Source: Pseudomonas graminis (GTDB lineage: Bacteria; Pseudomonadota; Gammaproteobacteria; Pseudomonadales; Pseudomonadaceae). From it: a DNA stretch of 64,000 nt. The translations under genes and the position numbers were made by a program. How positions within the stretch are numbered: position 1 is the first letter of the stretch; each line of letters starts with the position of its first letter. The notes under the pieces were generated by a model that saw only the letters and a program-made list of their open reading frames with translations, did no database searches and was not told the origin of the DNA. The stretch covers positions 1,825,001-1,889,000 of the forward strand of contig NZ_CP053746.1 in assembly GCF_013201545.1 (NCBI RefSeq), read 5' to 3'. Below, piece after piece: positions 62,785 to 64,000 of this stretch.

Positions 62785-64000
62785 ATGAAGACACCGCTCT
62801 GGTTCCCGCAAAGCTTTTTCTCCCGCACCCTGTGGCTGGTGCTCATTGTCGTGCTGTTTTCGAAGGCGCTGACCCTCGTCTATCTGCTGATGAACGAGGA
62901 TGTTCTGGTGGATCGCCAGTACAGCCACGGCGTTGCACTCACTTTGCGGGCTTACTGGGCGGCCGATGAGAGCGACCGGCAGACCATCGCCGACGCTGCC
63001 GGGCTTATCCGTGTGGTAGGCGGCGGTGTGCCTGAAGGCGAGCAGCACTGGCCGTACTCAGAGATCTATCAGCGGCAGATGCAGGATGAGTTGGGCGCTG
63101 ACACCGAAGTGCGCCTGCGTGTCCACGCGCCCCCCGCACTGTGGGTGAGGGCGCCGAGTCTCGGCGATGGCTGGCTGAAGGTGCCGCTGTACCCGCATCC
63201 CTTGCGCGGGCAGAAAATCTGGAGCGTGTTGGGCTGGTTCCTGGCGATCGGGTTGCTCTCGACGGCATCGGCGTGGATCTTCGTCAGCCAGCTCAATCAG
63301 CCGCTCAAACGCCTTGTTTTTGCCGCGCGCCAGTTAGGGCAGGGGCGCAGTGTGCGTTTGCCGGTCGGCGACACGCCCAGCGAGATCACCGAGGTGTACC
63401 GCGCGTTCAACCAGATGGCCGAAGACGTTGAGCAAGCCGGTCAGGAGCGCGAGCTGATGCTGGCCGGGGTTTCCCACGATTTGCGGACGCCGCTGACCCG
63501 GTTGCGCCTGTCACTGGAGTTGATGCCGACCAACAACGAGTTCATGGAAGGCATGGTGCGCGACATCGAAGACATGGACGCCATCCTCGATCAGTTCCTG
63601 GCATTTATCAGGGATGGGCGTGATGAAGAGGTCGAGGAAGTCGATCTGGTCGAGCTGGTCCACGAAGTTGTCGCGCCATACAACAACCCGGTGGAGCAGG
63701 TCCGGCTGTGTCTGGAGTCCATTCCGCCTTTCCCGCTACGACGGGTTTCCATGAAGCGGCTGCTCAATAACCTCATCGGCAATGCCATGCACCATGCTGG
63801 TGACGGCGTTGAAGTGGCGGCCTACGTTTCCGGCGACAGCGGTGCGCCCTATGTGGTGCTAAGCGTGCTGGATCGCGGTATGGGTATTGATCCGTCGGAA
63901 CTGGAGGGGATTTTCAATCCCTTCATCCGTGGCGACCGCGCCAGAAGTGGCAAGGGCACAGGACTTGGCCTGGCGATCGTCAAGCGCATTGCGGCGATGC
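62785..64000 (+). CDS. envZ: Sensor histidine kinase EnvZ (AmgS), 3' end beyond the window
   Basis: 405 complete codons of an open frame that runs off the right edge. Membrane segments at about residues 15-36 and 150-170 bracket a periplasmic domain. A HAMP domain follows (QLNQPLKRLVFAARQLGQG), then the phospho-acceptor His231 in GVSHDLRTPLTRLRLSLEL, the N box LLNNLIGNAMHHAG and the G boxes DRGMGIDP and GKGTGLGLAIVKR. Only the last few dozen residues should be missing. It should phosphorylate OmpR. Confidence 0.95.
   Translation, partial: MKTPLWFPQSFFSRTLWLVLIVVLFSKALTLVYLLMNEDVLVDRQYSHGVALTLRAYWAADESDRQTIADAAGLIRVVGGGVPEGEQHWPYSEIYQRQMQDELGADTEVRLRVHAPPALWVRAPSLGDGWLKVPLYPHPLRGQKIWSVLGWFLAIGLLSTASAWIFVSQLNQPLKRLVFAARQLGQGRSVRLPVGDTPSEITEVYRAFNQMAEDVEQAGQERELMLAGVSHDLRTPLTRLRLSLELMPTNNEFMEGMVRDIEDMDAILDQFLAFIRDGRDEEVEEVDLVELVHEVVAPYNNPVEQVRLCLESIPPFPLRRVSMKRLLNNLIGNAMHHAGDGVEVAAYVSGDSGAPYVVLSVLDRGMGIDPSELEGIFNPFIRGDRARSGKGTGLGLAIVKRIAAM

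Noticed and set aside
1..64000. CRISPR arrays, insertion sequences, tRNA and rRNA genes
   Set aside because: Looked for by eye; no regularly spaced repeats, transposase genes, cloverleaf sequences or rRNA sequence were recognised.

Overview
The window is a high-GC stretch of a Pseudomonas chromosome. It matches, gene for gene, the well-known hem/alg/ppk/trxA/rho/ubiD/glpT/zapA/pepP/gcv/argA/gshA/tex/ompR neighbourhood of the genus (the PA5259 to PA5199 region of P. aeruginosa, read in the same order). Synteny, the KPAA-rich AlgP, the 6S RNA beside zapA and the Pseudomonas-type REP repeats all support the genus. Several differences from P. aeruginosa (an extra amino-acid ABC operon after ppx, extra envelope genes after glpT, an idnO-idnD pair, no gcvP after gcvH) point to another species of the genus; I cannot name it.

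Layout. 1-8.2 kb: end of hemD, then hemX-hemY, dsbB, algQ (rsd), an FKBP isomerase, algP, a TIGR02444 gene and the ABC-F ATPase yheS. 8.2-13.2 kb: a LysE-type exporter, two REP pairs, a cytochrome c-FTR1 iron permease, a YaiI protein, elbB and a DedA protein. 13.2-17.7 kb: ppk, with a candidate Pho box far upstream, convergent with ppx, then tandem REP pairs. 17.7-21.6 kb: a four-gene polar amino-acid ABC operon divergent from its likely FadR-type regulator, with a FadR-like operator between them. 21.7-28.1 kb: trxA, rho with a structured leader, an OatA-type acyltransferase, ubiD and a 2Fe-2S reductase. 28.2-35.1 kb: the most accessory part, with chaC, a RelE/ParE toxin-antitoxin pair, glpT, a sugar-transferase-like gene of unknown family, a membrane acyltransferase, a secreted TonB-like protein and a quinone oxidoreductase. 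35.2-42.6 kb: a FliL-like protein, an EVE protein, a 49-residue membrane protein, 5-formyl-THF cyclo-ligase, 6S RNA, zapA, a ZapB-like gene, ygfB, pepP, ubiH and ubiI. 42.8-47.4 kb: a ferric-iron ABC receptor and permease without ATPase, and gcvT-gcvH without gcvP. 47.4-52.8 kb: a DUF2388 protein, idnO-idnD, an orphan GspE ATPase, and a small ACT-like gene divergent from an Lrp/AsnC regulator. 52.8-64 kb: a CYTH-CHAD protein, argE, argA behind an arginine-rich leader peptide, gshA, a PaaI thioesterase, tex, ompR and a truncated envZ.

Most of the window is housekeeping: haem and ubiquinone synthesis, polyphosphate turnover, transcription termination, arginine and glutathione synthesis, envelope stress signalling. 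The points most worth following are regulatory: a predicted eight-residue leader peptide (three CGA arginine codons) whose Shine-Dalgarno can pair with the argA start region; the FadR-like operator at the ABC operon; the Pho box plus long leader of ppk; and the repeated TGTCAGAC motif before gcvT. No complete defence system, prophage, insertion sequence, CRISPR array, tRNA or rRNA was seen.
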